64,000 nucleotides of DNA. It comes from LMUY01 sp965276785 (GTDB taxonomy: Bacteria > Pseudomonadota > Alphaproteobacteria > Acetobacterales > Acetobacteraceae). The DNA lies in assembly GCA_965276785.1 (NCBI GenBank), contig OZ255629.1, positions 3,162,001 through 3,226,000 of the forward strand, given 5' to 3'. Position numbers and translations under genes: made by a program. A model generated the notes under the pieces. It did no database searches and was not told where the DNA came from. It saw only the letters and a list, made by a program, of their open reading frames with translations. Shown here piece by piece: positions 61,733 to 64,000 of the stretch; the stretch's first letter is position 1; each line of letters starts with the position of its first letter.

Positions 61733-61874
61733 GCGGGACCACCGGATCACTATGGCCGACTTTCGTCTCTGCTCGAACTGTCGCTCTCGCAGTCAGGCGG
61801 GCTTATGCCATTGCACTCAGCAGCCGATGTCCGACCGGCCTGAGCCCACCATCGCGCGCCTCCGTTACTCTTTG

Positions 61875-61905
<31 letters not shown>

Positions 61906-62160
61906 ATGCAGGGTCCCGGTCCGGGCTGACCGGACGCGGTTAGACATCAGAAGAGCTCAGGGCGGTATTTCAAGGGTGGCTCCACACAAGCTAGCGCCCA
62001 TGCTTCACAGCCTCCCGCCTATCCTACACAGCTCTCCCCTGAGGCCACTGCAAAGTTGCAGTAAAGGTTCATAGGGTCTTTCCGTCTGACCGCGGGTACC
62101 CCGCATCTTCACGGGGAATTCAATTTCGCTGAGCCCATACCGGAGACAGTGGGGAAGTCG

Positions 62161-62251
<91 letters not shown>

Positions 62252-62831
62252 AATTCAGTGCTTGCACACCTCCTCTTAACCTTCCGGCACCGGGCAGGCG
62301 TCAGGCCGTATACGTCGTCTCTCGACTTCGCACAGCCCTGTGTTTTTACTAAACAGTCGCTACCCCCTGCTTTGTGTCACCCATCCCTGGTTGCCCAAGA
62401 ATGGGTCTTGCTTATCCCGAAGTTACGCAAGCAATTTGCCTAGTTCCTTCGGCATGGTTCTCCCAAGCGCCTTGGTATGCTCTACCAGTCCACCTGTGTC
62501 GGTTTCGGGTACGGTCTATACGCGAGCGCTATTTCCCGGTATGCGCCCAAAGCCCGGACAATCCAGTAAGCCCGGACAACAGATTGCATACGTCACGTCT
62601 CGCAGGCCCAGTAATATTCAACTGGTTCCCATCAACTACGGCTTTCGCCCTCGCCTTAGGGGCCGGCTCACCCTGCGCGGATTACCCTTGCGCAGGAACC
62701 CTTGGACTTTCGGCGACAGTGTTTCTCACACTGTTTGTCGCTACTCATGTCAGCATTCGCACTTCGGATACCTCCAGGCCGGGTCACCCCTCGCCCTTCA
62801 CAGGCTTACCGAACGCTCCGCTACCGGACAG

Positions 62832-62861
62832 TTCTCAGTTGTCAGTCGTCAGTTGTCAGAT
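62832..62861. repeat. IVS inverted repeat, left arm
   Basis: 30 bp matching the complement of 63232-63261 at 28 positions. Both arms are built from the unit CAGTTGTCAGT, repeated with TCAGTCGTCAG and TCAGTTGTCAG variants. They form the basal stem of the IVS in the transcript. Confidence 0.85.
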
Positions 62862-63220
62862 TTTAGGGTTTTCAGCAGGCCGTGCAGCATACGGGCGATC
62901 TCGCTGTAGACGTCCAGCCAGGCCTGCGCCAGGTCCGGCTCGGCATAGCCAAGATCGCGCACGTAGTGACACCACAGCTTGACTTCGTCGGCCGAGCCCA
63001 GCGCCATGACGACATAGCGCGCGAACTCCTGATCCGACCGTGCCTGCCGCCCGGCACCTTCCGCAAGCAACGCGCAGACCGCCTTGCTCGACCGGCGCAA
63101 TTGATCGGCCACACCGCCATACTGCTCCACCTTGGGAAACCCCAAGCTGGCACGGTGAACCTCAAGCGAGAGACGATAAGCGCGCCGGAACACGTCCAGC
63201 TCCCAAACATCCCGCGCCAT
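62849..63220 (-). CDS. 23S rRNA IVS-encoded four-helix-bundle protein
   Basis: A 123-residue protein of the S23/IVP four-helix-bundle family, starting MARDVWELDVFRRAYRLSLEVHRASLGFP and containing EQYGGVADQLRRSSKAVCALLAEGAGR and FARYVVMALGSADEVKLWCHYVRDLGY. These are the usual helices. ATG 63220 has GAGGG 5 bases upstream; a GTG one codon earlier is possible. It lies in the sense direction of the rRNA and ends inside the left repeat. Function is not known; relatives are found in 23S IVS of Leptospira, Coxiella and others and next to retron or diversity elements. Confidence 0.9.
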   Translation of the reverse strand: MARDVWELDVFRRAYRLSLEVHRASLGFPKVEQYGGVADQLRRSSKAVCALLAEGAGRQARSDQEFARYVVMALGSADEVKLWCHYVRDLGYAEPDLAQAWLDVYSEIARMLHGLLKTLKSDN

Positions 63221-63231
63221 CACACCCTCTT

Positions 63232-63261
63232 ATCTGACAACTGAAGACTGACAACTGACAA
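63232..63261. repeat. IVS inverted repeat, right arm
   Basis: Complement of 62832-62861 at 28 of 30 positions. Additional ACAACTGA units continue to 63266, so the stem may be longer than 30 bp with register variants. Confidence 0.85.
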
Positions 63262-63325
63262 CTGAACCCACAGCTTCGGTACGTGGCTTGAGCCCCGTTA
63301 CATCTTCGGCGCAAGGTTTCTATTA

Positions 63326-63383
<58 letters not shown>

Positions 63384-64000
63384 TTGTTTTGGAATCCTCA
63401 CATCCTTTCCCACTTAGCCACGATTTGGGGACCTTAGCTGGTGGTCTGGGCTGTTTCCCTCTCGACGATGGACCTTAGCACCCACCGTCTGTCTGCCGAT
63501 CTATACTTGCGGGTATTCGGAGTTTGGTTAGGTTTGGTAATCCTTTGGGGACCCCGAGCCCATCCAGTGCTCTACCCCCCGCAGTAAACAATCGACGATC
63601 TACCTCAATAGATTTCGCGGAGAACCAGCTATCTCCGAGTTTGATTGGCCTTTCACCCCTAGCCACAGCTCATCCCCGACTTTTTCAACAGGCGTGGGTC
63701 CGGCCCTCCAGTGCGTGTTACCGCACCTTCAGCCTGGCCATGGCTAGATCACTCGGTTTCGGGTCTTCTGCCGGCAACTTCGGCTCTTTCAAACCTGGCG
63801 CCCTGTTCAGACTCGCTTTCGCTGCGCCTACACCTAACGGCTTAAGCTCGCTGCCAACAGAAACTCGCTGACCCATTATACAAAAGGTACGCCGTCACGG
63901 AACAATCCGCTCCGACTGCTTGTAGGCATCCGGTTTCAGGTCTGTTTCACTCCCCTCTCGGGGTGCTTTTCACCTTTCCCTCACGGTACTTGTACACTAT

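Larger units (their letters stand above)
62828..63267 (-). other. Intervening sequence in 23S rRNA (helix 45 region)
   Basis: About 440 bp that is not rRNA, inserted between ACCGAAGCTGTGGG (5-prime side) and GGTAGCGGAGCGTTCGGTAAGCC (3-prime side), which are normally joined by a short stem-loop. Near-perfect 30-bp inverted repeats lie at both ends and a protein gene lies inside. RNase III normally cuts such stems, leaving 23S rRNA in two pieces. Helix 45 is a known IVS site in other bacteria. Confidence 0.9.

Overview
The window is GC-rich, densely packed bacterial DNA that looks alphaproteobacterial. The ribosomal end has the order 23S, 5S, initiator tRNA-fMet. Tripartite tricarboxylate transporters with Bug-type binding proteins, Ior-type molybdenum hydroxylases, an ELM1-like protein and many SDR enzymes are frequent in Rhodospirillales and Acetobacteraceae. 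No species can be named from the sequence alone.

Layout. (1) 1-7.5 kb: a leftward catabolic operon (SDR, TctB, TctA, Bug/TctC, periplasmic amino-acid-type binding protein, IorA, IorB) with an intact IS630-type element inserted 2 bp past the tctA stop. (2) 7.7-29.6 kb: a mosaic of redox and detoxification genes (quinone oxidoreductases, SDRs, FAD monooxygenase, RclA-like flavoprotein, tautomerase, EmrAB pump, chloroperoxidase-like hydrolase). Each small group has its own TetR, LysR or GlxA-like regulator, and several genes are broken. (3) 29.8-49.4 kb: an energy and stress island. It holds a giant CheB-CheR-PAS-kinase-receiver-receiver-LuxR fusion, a lone receiver, a small membrane protein, an Nramp relative, a tandem universal stress protein, a GT4 glycosyltransferase, acetate kinase, a beta-phosphoglucomutase-like HAD protein, a GH65 phosphorylase, a P3A proton ATPase, phosphoketolase and a decayed class I aldolase. 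(4) 49.4-52 kb: an AHH-nuclease toxin with an overlapping immunity-like gene, plus a broken chimeric toxin copy that cuts off the aldolase remnant. (5) 52-60.3 kb: sulfite-oxidase-like enzyme, an unknown 625-residue protein, ELM1-like protein, a beta-propeller, MFS, YdcZ-type and ArsB-type transporters. (6) 60.8-64 kb: tRNA-fMet, 5S and partial 23S rRNA on the minus strand; the 23S gene carries an intervening sequence in the helix-45 region that encodes a four-helix-bundle protein.

How the genes may work together. In region 3 the enzymes form a chain: phosphorolysis of a disaccharide (GH65), sugar-phosphate isomerisation (HAD), phosphoketolase cleavage to acetyl phosphate, and ATP formation by acetate kinase. 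A proton-pumping ATPase and a universal stress protein sit alongside. The most striking signal is a box, TGAGTAGTTTCCGA (one or two mismatches allowed), found five times. Every copy lies upstream of a rightward transcription unit of this island, and in every copy a TA-starting -10-like hexamer begins exactly 40 nt after the first base of the box. This looks like a dedicated activator-dependent promoter class that ties the island into one regulon. The neighbouring hybrid kinase with a LuxR output domain and the lone receiver are candidate controllers.

Gene calls rest on motifs read directly from translations. No database search was run, so family names are recognition-level and pathway roles are inference.
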